Assembly (NCBI GenBank): GCA_003447545.1 | Contig: DLYX01000194.1 | Location: 1-15,905, forward strand | Source of the DNA: Deltaproteobacteria bacterium | GTDB taxonomy: Bacteria > Desulfobacterota > Binatia > UBA12015 | Direction: 5' to 3' | Length of the DNA: 15,905 nucleotides | Shown: positions 15,684-15,905 of the stretch, in pieces | Numbering within the stretch: the first letter of the stretch is position 1 | How the letters are laid out: every line of letters starts with the position of its first letter | Program-made: the position numbers and the translations under genes | The notes under the pieces: generated by a model | Database searches by the model: none | What the model saw: only the letters and a program-made list of their open reading frames with translations | Told to the model about the DNA's origin: nothing

Positions 15684-15905
15684 TCAGGCCAGATGCACAA
15701 GAATATGGCGGTCGCTGCGGGCGTGGCGATGCTCCCAAAGGAAGATTCCCTGCCAGGTTCCCAGAGCGAGATGCCCTCCGATGATCGGGATCGAGAGCGA
15801 CGTCGATGTGAGTGCGGCCTTGATATGGGCGGGCATATCATCGGGGCCCTCGGCGGTATGCGTATAGAGTCCGTCTTCCTCGGGCACCAGTCGGTTCATC
15901 CAGCG
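15684..15905 (-). CDS. yjbQ: YjbQ/UPF0047 family protein, C-terminal part (5' end outside window)
   Basis: The last roughly 74 residues of a YjbQ-family protein (COG0432) are present; the frame is open through the right edge, so the N-terminal half lies outside. The signature THTAEGPDDMPAH, followed by LALGTWQGIFLWEHR near the C-terminus, is highly characteristic of the family. Members are small trimeric proteins of about 140 residues, often labelled secondary thiamine-phosphate synthase because E. coli YjbQ shows weak activity of that kind; the true function is unsettled. It ends 53 bases before the acyl-CoA dehydrogenase start and is probably on the same transcript. Confidence 0.93.
   Translation of the reverse strand, partial: RWMNRLVPEEDGLYTHTAEGPDDMPAHIKAALTSTSLSIPIIGGHLALGTWQGIFLWEHRHARSDRHILVHLA

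Noticed and set aside
15631..15738. N-terminal extension of the acyl-CoA dehydrogenase
   Set aside because: It runs into the yjbQ coding region, and the family N-terminus begins at the ATG at 15630.
1..15905. CRISPR array, tRNA, insertion sequence, toxin-antitoxin or defence cluster
   Set aside because: Reading both strands showed no regular repeats, tRNA-like folds, transposase motifs or defence-type gene sets; the HelD-type helicase alone is better explained by RNA polymerase or DNA housekeeping roles.

Overview
The window reads as an ordinary stretch of GC-rich bacterial chromosome. It is densely packed, and nearly every gene lies on the minus strand in short-gapped runs. A MltB-type lytic transglycosylase, a carboxylesterase with a lipobox and the compact gene order all suggest a Gram-negative host. 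The mix of genes (HelD-type helicase, CaiC-like ligase, glutaryl-CoA-dehydrogenase-like flavoprotein, class I fructose bisphosphatase) would fit a deltaproteobacterial, myxobacterial or Binatota-like lineage, but this placement is a guess. I see no tRNA, rRNA, CRISPR array, insertion sequence, phage gene or integration scar, and no stretch longer than about 165 bases without a gene.

Layout from left to right. Bases 1-365 (+) hold the 3' end of an FMN-binding glutamate-synthase-family gene with its 3Fe-4S cysteine motif. It converges on a long minus-strand block. In transcription order (right to left) that block is: cysC (APS kinase), a nitroreductase-family gene, trxB (thioredoxin reductase), fbp (class I fructose-1,6-bisphosphatase), a small two-membrane-segment protein of unknown role, a CaiC-like acyl-CoA synthetase, a type-B carboxylesterase lipoprotein, a HelD-type helicase, and a secreted or anchored SGNH hydrolase. 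The first six genes are separated by 3-29 bases and probably form one operon. The esterase, helicase and SGNH genes follow after gaps of 124, 66 and 163 bases and may have their own promoters.

A 152-base divergent region (11672-11823) separates cysC from a plus-strand alpha/beta hydrolase. It contains a consensus -35 box placed so that the cysC message would begin at or next to its ATG. The hydrolase converges on a second minus-strand run, again in transcription order: the 3' part of a yjbQ/UPF0047 gene (cut by the window end), a glutaryl-CoA-dehydrogenase-like acyl-CoA dehydrogenase, a lytic transglycosylase whose start overlaps the previous gene, and a SAM-dependent methyltransferase that begins directly at the transglycosylase stop codon.

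Functionally the window mixes sulfate activation, thiol redox, gluconeogenesis, acyl-CoA metabolism, ester hydrolysis and cell-wall turnover. I found no convincing new defence or mobile system. The points most worth a second look are the possibly leaderless cysC transcript, the uncharacterised membrane protein coupled to the acyl-CoA ligase, the SGNH hydrolase with propeller-like and EF-hand-like segments, and a perfect hairpin at the trxB-fbp junction.
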